A stretch of 8,368 bases of DNA from Candidatus Borrarchaeota archaeon (GCA_016840645.1 JAEORY010000159.1:1-8368), one strand, 5' to 3'. Counted from the stretch's first letter, positions 1 to 6,515 are shown. Numbers and translations: made by a program. The notes: generated by a model from the letters alone, not told the origin.

Positions 1-276
1 GATGTGAAGAACAGTCCGACTTGTAATGTGAGTACTTACCCACTAATATAAATAGTATTATCATGAATTCAAGCAATTTTCATCATCTTTATTATTTATC
101 TAAATTTCTCCTAAATCGTTGATGGAAAGATTCACCATTAGCTAAATGAATTGTAAAACTTTTTCCACAGAAAGGATAGGTCTCTTTTCGAGATTTTAGT
201 TCTTTTTTACTTTCTAAAAACTTCTGGTGAATTTCAACGTTGAGGATGCTGCGAAAAGTATTATGGCAAAGTTATT
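1..276. other. Left-edge region with no intact gene
   Basis: I see no complete gene, tRNA or repeat array here. The region lies downstream of the radical SAM gene. It contains a minus-strand frame open from 271 to 92 that has no ATG, GTG or TTG codon (described separately). An imperfect 12-base palindrome (GTGAGTACTTAC) sits near position 30 and is too short to interpret. No convincing T-tract terminator for the radical SAM gene is visible immediately after its stop. Confidence 0.6.
92..271 (-). pseudogene. Start-less open frame, possible decayed small gene
   Basis: The minus strand is open for 59 codons, ending in TAA at 92-94 and bounded upstream by an in-frame TAA at 272-274. The frame contains no ATG, GTG or TTG, so it cannot be an intact gene as it stands. 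The predicted peptide is basic and protein-like, ending in the segment YPFCGKSFTIHLANGESF plus a basic tail. The YPFC element would become a CPFC zinc knuckle with one base change (TAT to TGT). That fits decay of a zinc-ribbon protein, but a chance open frame of this length is also quite possible in such a short stretch. I do not recognise the family. Confidence 0.2.
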
Positions 277-1713
277 TCAGGTTTTGTGACTATATGGGCA
301 ACTCACATCCGGTCCCAACCAGTCTCCTGAACCAATAAATCCAGTAAATCGGCATCCGCCACAAAGGAAATTAAATTGACAGTCCCCACAATGTCCTTTC
401 AGCGAATTTCTTCTGCGTATATAATTTAGAAGTTTGCTATTCACCCAAATATTTTCTAAATCGTCTTCTAAAAGATTTCCAACTGTCAGAGGGGTTGGCA
501 CACACGGCTGTAAGTCGCCCTGGGGAGTCAAACCTGCATATGTTATTCCAGCTGTACACCCTCCGAAGCCTGAGGCAAATCTATGCACGATCTTACTGAG
601 TTCATAACCAGACCCATCAAATTCGGGTAGATTATCATACCCAGAAAGAGTCTCGCCTACGGTGAAGATTTTGCCCTTGGAACGTGTATAGCTATAGCGT
701 GCATAATAGGTCATTCCTCGTGCATAAACTTTGATTCCATGGCCCTGCGTTATAGATGTTGAAAGTTTTTCGTATAAGCTTTTTAACGCTGCAAATTTTT
801 CTTGTTGAGTAACATCATATTGATCAAAAATTCTTGCGCCTCGCCCTGCTGGTATTAAACGATTCAAATAGAATCGAGTAGCGCCTAGGGCCTCTGCAAA
901 CTCTATTATTTTTGGAATCTCATGTACATTCAACTTGTTGAGAGTCATAGTAACTGCAATCTCCTGAAAATTTCCGTTTTCAGCACAAATTTTTATGCCT
1001 TCTACGGTTTTTTCAAAAGCGCCAGGAGTATTTCGAAATCCATCATGGATTTCAGGATGGATTCCATCCAGTCCAATTTCAATTCTCTTAACTCCAGCTG
1101 TAATCATTTTATCGGCTATTTCGTGAGTAAGAAGCGTGCCATTTGTAGCTACTGTGCACAGTAGATCATTTGAACTAGCATATTGTACTAGTTCAAAGAG
1201 ATCTGACCGAGTGAGAGGTTCTCCCCCAGAGAAGGTTAAAACAGAGACTCCTGCATTAGCCATATTCTCTATTACTCTAAATCCTTGTTCAGTGTTTAGT
1301 TCGTTATATTCTTGCCCTATATAGCTTATTGAGTCCTGATGACAATGTAAGCAGTTTAGATTGCATTTATTAGTAAAATTCCAAACAATGACGACAGGTA
1401 CGTTTGTAGGTTGCGGTTTCATCACGCCGAACGTGGATATCCCTTTCACAAGATTAATTATAGCCCTTTGATAGGGTGGTTTCTCTATCAATTTCAGTAA
1501 AAAACCTTTGGAAATTTTCAAGTATAATGACAAAGATTGAATGACTGCATCTATTATACGCCAAGTTATTTTACAACTTGAGCACAATCTCTTTTTTCGG
1601 TTTACTAATAGTTTGAATACGGATTTAATTCGTTCTTCGCCACATGTCTCACATTTTTCAGCGAGGTAATCAGAAAGTTTCTTTGCAAGATAGTACGACA
1701 TTTTCATTTTCAC
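277..1713 (-). CDS. Radical SAM/SPASM protein with N-terminal Cys4 zinc-ribbon-like domain
   Basis: A 478-residue cytoplasmic radical SAM enzyme of unknown substrate. Residues 117-124 carry the CxxxCxxC motif (CNLNCLHC) that binds the SAM-cleaving [4Fe-4S] cluster, followed by GGEP at 163-166. The C-terminus is a SPASM domain expected to hold auxiliary clusters: C386-x12-G-x4-C404, then C442, C445, C451, C454 and C472. The last CxxC spacing is one residue shorter than the usual CxxxC. The N-terminus has CxxC pairs at 21/24 and 44/47, which look like a small zinc ribbon or rubredoxin-like site; about 70 residues then lead into the barrel. SPASM proteins include peptide-modifying enzymes, sulfatase maturases and AhbD-type heme synthases, and nothing here chooses among them. 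The start is GTG at 1713; ATG at 1707 or 1701 is equally possible, with AGGATG just upstream. The gene is separated from etfA by 257 bases and is probably its own unit. Confidence 0.9.
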   Translation of the reverse strand: MKMKMSYYLAKKLSDYLAEKCETCGEERIKSVFKLLVNRKKRLCSSCKITWRIIDAVIQSLSLYLKISKGFLLKLIEKPPYQRAIINLVKGISTFGVMKPQPTNVPVVIVWNFTNKCNLNCLHCHQDSISYIGQEYNELNTEQGFRVIENMANAGVSVLTFSGGEPLTRSDLFELVQYASSNDLLCTVATNGTLLTHEIADKMITAGVKRIEIGLDGIHPEIHDGFRNTPGAFEKTVEGIKICAENGNFQEIAVTMTLNKLNVHEIPKIIEFAEALGATRFYLNRLIPAGRGARIFDQYDVTQQEKFAALKSLYEKLSTSITQGHGIKVYARGMTYYARYSYTRSKGKIFTVGETLSGYDNLPEFDGSGYELSKIVHRFASGFGGCTAGITYAGLTPQGDLQPCVPTPLTVGNLLEDDLENIWVNSKLLNYIRRRNSLKGHCGDCQFNFLCGGCRFTGFIGSGDWLGPDVSCPYSHKT

Positions 1714-1970
1714 AACATCCTTTTGCTTATTTTTGCCACAAGAGAGAACGAATTATTTGAAGGACTGTTCATCAACCGGTGATTAATACATATTTCCTGG
1801 TCATTCACGAGAGTTGTCCATCTCCATCTCTCTATTTCAATTTAGTACGCCTTTGATATTCTCTTGCCGATGTGCACGGATGTTGTCGGAGATGGGTTCA
1901 GTCTCATGCACAGGAGTTCTAACTGAAACTCTTTGAGAAACCTTATTTTCAGGTAGAAACTCATTTAAAG
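1714..1970. other. Intergenic region between etfA and the radical SAM gene
   Basis: No intact gene is convincing here. For the radical SAM gene, weak TATA-like stretches on the minus strand lie around 1750-1761 and 1781-1797, both at a plausible distance from its start. Near the etfA end, 1897-1902 and 1922-1927 form a 6-bp inverted repeat (TTCAGT/ACTGAA) with a long loop and no T-tract after it. It is a poor terminator candidate. Two short overlapping minus-strand frames are open in the etfA-proximal half: one of 40 residues starting with ATG at 1964, and a start-less one reported separately. Neither has a ribosome binding site. Confidence 0.5.
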
Positions 1971-2007
1971 CTATGTACCTTTCATTTCGTTTATTTTTTG
2001 TGTTAAT
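1837..2007 (-). pseudogene. Start-less open frame overlapping the etfA end
   Basis: A minus-strand frame is open from 2007 to a TGA at 1837-1839, shifted relative to etfA and running past the etfA stop. It encodes 56 charged, hydrophilic residues (for example HETEPISDNIRAHRQENI) but has no ATG. The only GTG in frame would leave about 24 residues and has no clear ribosome binding site. It could be the tail of a decayed gene or chance. EtfA itself is full length, so this is not needed as a frameshifted extension of it. I do not recognise a family. Confidence 0.13.
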
Positions 2008-2933
2008 TCAGGAACTACTTTGAATAAATCATCCACAATGCCAAAATCAGAAACATTGAAAATAGGCGCATTTGCATCTTTGTTGATGGCAACGACAAGT
2101 TCAGAATCTTTCATGCCAGCTGCGTGCTGAAAGGCACCACTAATACCAAGCGCAAGATATAACTTAGGTTTTACTGTCTTGCCTGAAGTGCCAACTTGGC
2201 GTCCTTTATCTAGCCAGCCTTTGTCGACAATTGGTCGAGAACAAGAAATTGTAGCACCTAACGCAGTAGCGAGCTCCTCGATTACAGGGAGGTTTTTGTC
2301 CTCTTTGATTCCTCGTCCAATCGAAACAAGGATGTCACTTGCAGTTATGTCTACGTCACTTATTTCTGGTTCGACGTATTTGACAAATCGCTTGCCAATC
2401 GGCTCTTCTTTTAGAGGTGATTCTAAATTAATAACTTCGCTAGCTTCTGATTCAGGTTCTTTGGATTCAAAGGATGCAGGACGAATGGTTATAAGATAAC
2501 TATCAGATTTTTTAAGAGTAGCTTTGGCATCAACTTTTCCACCATACATTTGACGAACTATCCTTAGTTGGCCATCTTCGAGGAAAAAATCAGCACAATC
2601 AGTAGCTAATGATGTTTGTAGCTTAATGGCTAAACCTGGGGCTAAGTCAATACCATATGATGTGTGTCCAATCAGGGTTAAAAGAGGCTTGTATTCATTG
2701 ATTAGATGAGATAATACCATTTGATATGTTTTTGAATTGAAATATTCAAGTTTTTCATCTTTCACAACCATTATTGTATCTGCATAACCCTTAAGGGAGT
2801 CTAAAAATTGTTCAACGTCATTCCCCAAAAGCACAGCAGTTGTTTTGGAGATTTCTTTGCACTTGCTTAACATCTCGAAGGTAATGTCCCTAATCTCACC
2901 TTGCCGGTGTTCCACTAAAACAAAGATGCTCAT
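1971..2933 (-). CDS. etfA: Electron transfer flavoprotein alpha subunit (EtfA/FixB family)
   Basis: The 320-residue FAD-binding subunit of the cytoplasmic EtfAB heterodimer, a usual length for the family. The N-terminal domain (1 to about 150) is the alpha/beta fold shared with EtfB. A charged, Glu/Lys-rich linker follows at about 153-190. The C-terminal FAD domain has all signature elements: GRGI at 206-209, SRP at 232-234, QVGTSGKTVKP at 246-256, GISGAFQH at 263-270, INKDANAPIF at 283-292 and DFGIVDDL at 296-303. The ATG directly follows the etfB stop codon with no spacer (TAA then ATG). An AAGGGGGTT ribosome binding site lies inside the etfB end, so the two are probably translationally coupled. 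EtfAB normally accepts electrons from flavin dehydrogenases or bifurcates electrons to ferredoxin; no such dehydrogenase is in the window. Confidence 0.96.
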   Translation of the reverse strand: MSIFVLVEHRQGEIRDITFEMLSKCKEISKTTAVLLGNDVEQFLDSLKGYADTIMVVKDEKLEYFNSKTYQMVLSHLINEYKPLLTLIGHTSYGIDLAPGLAIKLQTSLATDCADFFLEDGQLRIVRQMYGGKVDAKATLKKSDSYLITIRPASFESKEPESEASEVINLESPLKEEPIGKRFVKYVEPEISDVDITASDILVSIGRGIKEDKNLPVIEELATALGATISCSRPIVDKGWLDKGRQVGTSGKTVKPKLYLALGISGAFQHAAGMKDSELVVAINKDANAPIFNVSDFGIVDDLFKVVPELTQKINEMKGT

Positions 2934-3710
2934 TTATATTAACCCCCTTGCTCGTAAGACCTCAACAATTTTTGTAGCGTCATCCAGAATGACAACTTGC
3001 TTCGTAGGTTTTGGAATAGATAACTCCTCGATTTGAAGCCAAGATCCAGATATCCCGACTTCTTCGGGAGTTAATTCTAATTCATTTAAGCTGATGACTT
3101 GCAATTCTTTCTTTTTAGCTTTGCGTATGCCCATAATAGAAACATATCGTGGTTCATTGATTCCAGTTTGAATGGTAAGTAATGCAGGTAATTGAAGTTC
3201 TAGAACCTCTTCTAAACCACCCTCAAGTTCTCGATTAACCTCTATTAGTTTATCCTTTATTTCTATCTTCTTAACTAGGCTCGCATGTGGAATTTCTAAA
3301 AATTCTGAGAGAATTCCTCCCACCTGGCCATATCCTTCATCATTAGTTTGTAAGCCAGTAAATACCAAATCGAATGGCAAATCCTTAATTGCATTGTAAA
3401 GAATTTTTGCGATAGCATAGGCATCGGAACCTTCAAATGCATCATCATGAACTCTGATTGCTTTATCGGCGCCTTTAGCTAGGCATCTCCTTAATGTTGC
3501 TTCTGCATTATCATCACCAATTGTTATCGCGGTGACGGACCCAGTTCCAAGTCTTTCTTTTATCAATATTGCCTCTTCAATTGCATATTCGTCCCATTCG
3601 TTAATTTCGAATGGTAAATCTCCGGTTTTTATTTTTTTACCGCTTTCGTCGATTAAGATTTCAGCACCCGCTACATCGGGAACATGTTTTACACAAACAA
3701 TTATGTCCAA
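2934..3710 (-). CDS. etfB: Electron transfer flavoprotein beta subunit (EtfB/FixA family)
   Basis: The 258-residue partner of EtfA. Family hallmarks are the N-terminal strand MDIIVCVKHVPD, the NEWDEYAIEEA segment at 37-47, the nucleotide-site loop GLQTNDEGYGQVG at 119-131, the RELEGG element at 160-165 and NEPRY at 185-189. In classical Etf this loop binds AMP; in bifurcating Etf the same site holds a second FAD. The loop here differs from the DGDTAQVG form I associate with well-known bifurcating members, so the mode cannot be assigned. The start is TTG at 3708-3710, supported by a GGAGGT ribosome binding site six bases upstream and by the lack of any earlier in-frame ATG; the next methionine is at residue 193. 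The gene has a probable promoter of its own in the 119-base gap after hdrA. Confidence 0.96.
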   Translation of the reverse strand: MDIIVCVKHVPDVAGAEILIDESGKKIKTGDLPFEINEWDEYAIEEAILIKERLGTGSVTAITIGDDNAEATLRRCLAKGADKAIRVHDDAFEGSDAYAIAKILYNAIKDLPFDLVFTGLQTNDEGYGQVGGILSEFLEIPHASLVKKIEIKDKLIEVNRELEGGLEEVLELQLPALLTIQTGINEPRYVSIMGIRKAKKKELQVISLNELELTPEEVGISGSWLQIEELSIPKPTKQVVILDDATKIVEVLRARGLI

Positions 3711-3716
3711 CTGTTA

Positions 3717-3722
3717 ACCTCC
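3717..3722 (-). promoter_or_regulatory. Ribosome binding site fixing the etfB TTG start
   Basis: On the minus strand GGAGGT lies six bases before TTG. It is a near-full match to the anti-Shine-Dalgarno sequence at standard spacing. It decides the otherwise unusual TTG start of etfB. Confidence 0.8.
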
Positions 3723-3771
3723 AAAATGAAGTGATCAAAATAAAATTTGCAGGGAGTAAGAGAAAGTTGAC

Positions 3772-3781
3772 AATTTAAAAA
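3772..3781 (-). promoter_or_regulatory. TATA-like box for etfBA
   Basis: The minus strand reads TTTTTAAATT, preceded by the A-rich stretch CTAAAACA that could serve as a BRE. An archaeal start site about 25 bases downstream would leave a leader of roughly 40 bases before etfB. This suggests etfBA can be transcribed separately from hdrA. It is called from pattern and position only, in AT-rich DNA. Confidence 0.35.
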
Positions 3782-3795
3782 TGTTTTAGATCTTC

Positions 3796-3802
3796 AAAAA
3801 AA
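3796..3802 (-). terminator. T-tract after hdrA, possible archaeal terminator
   Basis: The minus strand has seven consecutive T about 28 bases beyond the hdrA stop, inside a wider T-rich run. There is no hairpin before it. Archaeal termination often needs only such oligo-T tracts, so some hdrA transcripts may end here ahead of the etfB promoter. Read-through into etfBA remains possible. Confidence 0.35.
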
Positions 3803-3829
3803 CAGAGAAAATAATAATCAACCAAATAG

Positions 3830-6253
3830 TCAAGCCACTTTTTCGATTTTAATGCCATCTAAGAGTTGTACACGGCTTTCTTCTGGAATCGGACCAAGTT
3901 CACTGACCATTTTTGCTTGGATTTCAAAGATATTAGCTATTTTCTTGTATGCAGGGAGTTCTACAGTGCTATAATATATCCTTGAACCTTCGATATCCAG
4001 ATCTTCCATCTGATCAATGATTTCTTCAATCCTCTTCTTTGTGAACTTCTCTCTAGTGGCATCTCCTTCGATGACAACGATTCCATCCGCCCCGAGTCTA
4101 AAAGCATAACTAATGTGTTGTAGACTGAGAAGTGCAGTCGAAGGTACACGAATAGCCCTAATTTCGAAGGGGTAATTCTGTCTATCCTGTCCTACAAAAT
4201 CCAGCCCTGTGTAACCAATGGTCTTGTCGACAAAAGCGATTATCCTTATTTCATCAGGTTCTTTATCTTGAAGTAATCCTCGTAGTTGGGAGATAATCTG
4301 CTTTTCGGTGAAATTCTTAAAATCGATTGCAGCCTCTGGGCACTCTGGAACACAAGCACCGCATTCTATACACAAAAGAGGGTCAATTTTTGCCTTCCCT
4401 TCAATCATTTTTATTGCGCTGGAAGGGCAGATTTCTAAACAGATTTCACATCCAGTACACTTAGTAATATCGACGACAGCTTTTTCGGGCGACGTTACAA
4501 TATATCCTTTAGATAAAAATGAGGAGACGCGTGCCGCTGAACCTAAAGCATCAGATACCGTATCTCTAACATCTTTTGGACCTATCGCACAACCGCATGT
4601 GAATATGCCAGTTTGAAGTGAATCAACGGGATTGAGTTTGACGTGCCTCTCTTGAATAAATTCATCTCCGCCTAATGGTATTTTCATCATGTCTGCTAAC
4701 TTATTGAGTCCCTTAGATGGAACCATTGGTGTTGCCAAAGCTACTAAATCAAACGGTTCTTCAATCACATTTTGAGTAAGCGTATCTTCTGCTCTGATCA
4801 TAACCTTGCCATTTTTCCTCTGCCAGACTTCAGAAACTTTACCTCGAATAAATCTGACGCCTTCTTCTTCAGCTCTCCAATAAAGTTCTTCATAACCTCG
4901 CCCAGTAGCTCTGATGTCGGTATAAAAGACCCATACATCAATTCCTTCATAATATTCTTTTAGGAGGGTTGCTTGTTTGATAGAATACATGCAACATATG
5001 CGACTACAATACGGAATGTACCTATTCTTATCTCTAGAACCTGCACATAACAAAATCGCTATTTTCTTAGCAGTTTTGCCATCACTAACTCGCTTAACAT
5101 GACCTTTTGTAGGTCCAAAGAGCGATGTGAGACGCTCCAGTTGTAACATGGTTATTACATCAGGATAGTTTCCATATCCGTATTCTTCGATTTTCCGTGC
5201 ATCATATGTTTCGTATCCCGTAGCAACAACTATACTACCTACTCTAAGCTCTAAGATTTGCCCTTTATCATCTAAGTTTATGGCGTTTGCAGGGCATATT
5301 TTTTCACAAATTCGACAGATCCCATATTTATGATAAAGACAATGATTTTCGTCTATCGTATATACCTGTGGTACTGCCTGAAGAAAGGGGATATAGGCCG
5401 CACTTCGTTTAGATAATAGTTCTTCTTCAAATTCATTGATGCATTTTACAGGGCAGTCAACGGTACAATCACCACAACTTGTACATTTTTCCAGATCCAC
5501 ACCACGGGGCTTAACAAAGACTTTAACATCGTAATTTCCTGGTCGCCCTCCAATTTCTTGAACTTCCGAATAAGTCAAAAGTGTGACATTTTCGTTTCGT
5601 TCGACTTCGGCCATTCGTGGGGTAAGAATACATTGAGCACAATCAAGGGTTGGAAAAACCTTAGTCAGTTTTGCCATGTTGCCGCCAATGCTAGGTTGTC
5701 TCTCGACTAAAAACACTTTAAATCCCATGTTCCCTAATTCTAACGCTGCCATCATGCCAGCGATTCCACCACCAATGACCAGAATATTACTTGACGTAGG
5801 TTCTGTTATAATTTTCAAGGGTTCAAGTTCTAGACTTCTTTCGTAGCCCCCTCTTAGTAGGCTTATAGCTTTTTGTGTTGCTTCCGTACTCATTTGTGGC
5901 CCATGAACCCATGAACATTGTTCTCTGATATTAACAAATTCTAACAAATAAGGATTCAATCCAGCACGTTCTAGCATACTTTGAAAAGTTATTAAGTGCA
6001 ATCGTGGACTGCAAGACGCAATAATTACTTTATTTAGTTTCATTTCTTTTATAGTGTCAGTTATCAACTCTTGAGAAGGTTTCGAACAGGTGAATGGATT
6101 GGTTTGTGACGCTAAAACATATTTCCAAGTGCCGGCGATTTTGCTTACTTTTTCTACATCAACAACGTTCGATATATTTCCTCCGCATTGACAGACGAAA
6201 ATTCCAATTCTGTGTTCAGTAGTATCTACACTTTCGGAGGAGGCATCCAACAT
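3830..6253 (-). CDS. hdrA: HdrA-like FAD/iron-sulfur protein with C-terminal MvhD-like domain
   Basis: An 807-residue soluble homologue of heterodisulfide reductase subunit A, the FAD-containing electron-bifurcating subunit; classical HdrA is about 650 residues. In order: an N-terminal cluster domain (C21, C23, C56, C81, C113; ASCSPR at 79-84); the FAD fold with GGGIAG at 161-166 and DCAQC at 204-208; an inserted ferredoxin (C257/260/263/267 and C305/313/316/320); the GSRD...YCSRICC element at 405-421; GPKD at 558-561; and a second two-cluster ferredoxin (C599/602/605/609 and C628/631/634/638). Residues from about 668 to 790 align by eye with MvhD, the hydrogenase delta subunit, but contain no cysteine. 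HdrA-MvhD fusions are known, for example HdrA2 types. No hdrB or hdrC is adjacent; etfBA follows after 119 bases. The start is ATG, with GGTGA only three bases upstream. Confidence 0.93.
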   Translation of the reverse strand: MLDASSESVDTTEHRIGIFVCQCGGNISNVVDVEKVSKIAGTWKYVLASQTNPFTCSKPSQELITDTIKEMKLNKVIIASCSPRLHLITFQSMLERAGLNPYLLEFVNIREQCSWVHGPQMSTEATQKAISLLRGGYERSLELEPLKIITEPTSSNILVIGGGIAGMMAALELGNMGFKVFLVERQPSIGGNMAKLTKVFPTLDCAQCILTPRMAEVERNENVTLLTYSEVQEIGGRPGNYDVKVFVKPRGVDLEKCTSCGDCTVDCPVKCINEFEEELLSKRSAAYIPFLQAVPQVYTIDENHCLYHKYGICRICEKICPANAINLDDKGQILELRVGSIVVATGYETYDARKIEEYGYGNYPDVITMLQLERLTSLFGPTKGHVKRVSDGKTAKKIAILLCAGSRDKNRYIPYCSRICCMYSIKQATLLKEYYEGIDVWVFYTDIRATGRGYEELYWRAEEEGVRFIRGKVSEVWQRKNGKVMIRAEDTLTQNVIEEPFDLVALATPMVPSKGLNKLADMMKIPLGGDEFIQERHVKLNPVDSLQTGIFTCGCAIGPKDVRDTVSDALGSAARVSSFLSKGYIVTSPEKAVVDITKCTGCEICLEICPSSAIKMIEGKAKIDPLLCIECGACVPECPEAAIDFKNFTEKQIISQLRGLLQDKEPDEIRIIAFVDKTIGYTGLDFVGQDRQNYPFEIRAIRVPSTALLSLQHISYAFRLGADGIVVIEGDATREKFTKKRIEEIIDQMEDLDIEGSRIYYSTVELPAYKKIANIFEIQAKMVSELGPIPEESRVQLLDGIKIEKVA

Positions 6254-6256
6254 TGT

Positions 6257-6261
6257 TCACC
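6257..6261 (-). promoter_or_regulatory. Candidate ribosome binding site of hdrA
   Basis: On the minus strand GGTGA, a core archaeal Shine-Dalgarno match, precedes the hdrA ATG with an unusually short three-base spacer. No other start codon nearby preserves the conserved N-terminal strand better, so this ATG is retained. Confidence 0.5.
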
Positions 6262-6311
6262 AAGTATTCATTAAATGATTCTAACAACAGACGTCAAAAA
6301 GGCATTGAAAT

Positions 6312-6334
6312 TGGCTCATAATCGTTTTGAGCCA
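6312..6334. promoter_or_regulatory. Inverted repeat in the hdrA/porA divergent region (candidate operator)
   Basis: A 23-base near-perfect palindrome. Arms GGCTCA (6313-6318) and TGAGCC (6328-6333) flank an interior that also pairs (AA/TT around a central TCG) with one T/T mismatch, and an outer T/A pair extends it. Such symmetry fits a dimeric repressor or activator site between divergent genes. It lies about 60 bases before the hdrA start and would also fold as a hairpin in the hdrA leader if transcription starts further upstream. Confidence 0.4.
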
Positions 6335-6345
6335 TATCATTAGGT

Positions 6346-6365
6346 TGTTATTTTGAGGCATAACA
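6346..6365. promoter_or_regulatory. Second inverted repeat in the divergent region
   Basis: Perfect 6-base arms TGTTAT (6346-6351) and ATAACA (6360-6365) around an eight-base spacer. The spacer contains TTTGAGGC, which resembles the right arm of the neighbouring palindrome; TTTTGAGCC and TTTTGAGGC start 26 bases apart. It may be a second site for a regulator or only AT-rich symmetry. Confidence 0.25.
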
Positions 6366-6393
6366 TACTCTAATCTTTTAACTTTTTGGTTTA

Positions 6394-6405
6394 CAAAAAA
6401 TTAAA
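6394..6405 (-). promoter_or_regulatory. Weak TATA-like stretch for hdrA
   Basis: The minus strand reads TTTAATTTTTTG. If used, transcription would begin near 6370 and give a leader of over 100 bases carrying both inverted repeats. Other AT-rich stretches in the gap (for example around 6375-6385) are nearly as good, so this is a tentative placement. Confidence 0.2.
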
Positions 6406-6430
6406 CGTCTGAAATCTCTAAATTAAAAAA

Positions 6431-6438
6431 GTATATAT
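6431..6438 (+). promoter_or_regulatory. TATA box of porAB
   Basis: GTATATAT preceded by a run of A (AATTAAAAAA) that could act as a BRE. A start site about 25 bases downstream, near 6460, would give a leader of about 55 bases before the porA ATG. This is the clearest TATA-like element in the window. Confidence 0.5.
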
Positions 6439-6515
6439 CTTATGACTGGAACTAAAAGGAAGTTTGCGGAAATTTAGATGGAATTATTATCCTACTATGG
6501 ATGTGAAATTTGCAA

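Noticed and set aside
922..1324. Plus-strand open frames (922-1164 and 1136-1324) opposite the radical SAM gene
   Set aside because: They lie wholly antisense to a gene with clear catalytic motifs and have no recognisable domains, so they are shadows.
1818..1834. Short CCATCT/CTCT-like tandem repetition
   Set aside because: It is only about two imperfect units, so it is low-complexity sequence rather than a repeat array. No CRISPR-like spacing occurs anywhere in the window.
1865..1930. GGTTCAG-containing stretch resembling a tRNA T-arm
   Set aside because: No acceptor, D or anticodon stems could be built around it, so it is not a tRNA.
1842..1964. 40-residue ATG-initiated minus-strand frame in the gap after etfA
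   Set aside because: It has no ribosome binding site and no recognisable motif, and it overlaps another open frame of similar quality.
3961..4149. 62-codon minus-strand frame inside the hdrA 3' part
   Set aside because: It overlaps the MvhD-like domain in another phase. The hdrA frame carries the family pattern through this stretch, so it is neither a separate gene nor evidence of a frameshift.
4308..4963. Plus-strand frames opposite the ferredoxin domain and FAD domain of hdrA
   Set aside because: They are antisense to conserved cysteine motifs and show no protein-like features of their own.
6510..6515. TTG at 6510 as the porA start
   Set aside because: It adds only two residues and would have a three-base spacing to the ribosome binding site. 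ATG at 6516 has a nine-base spacing and a standard codon.
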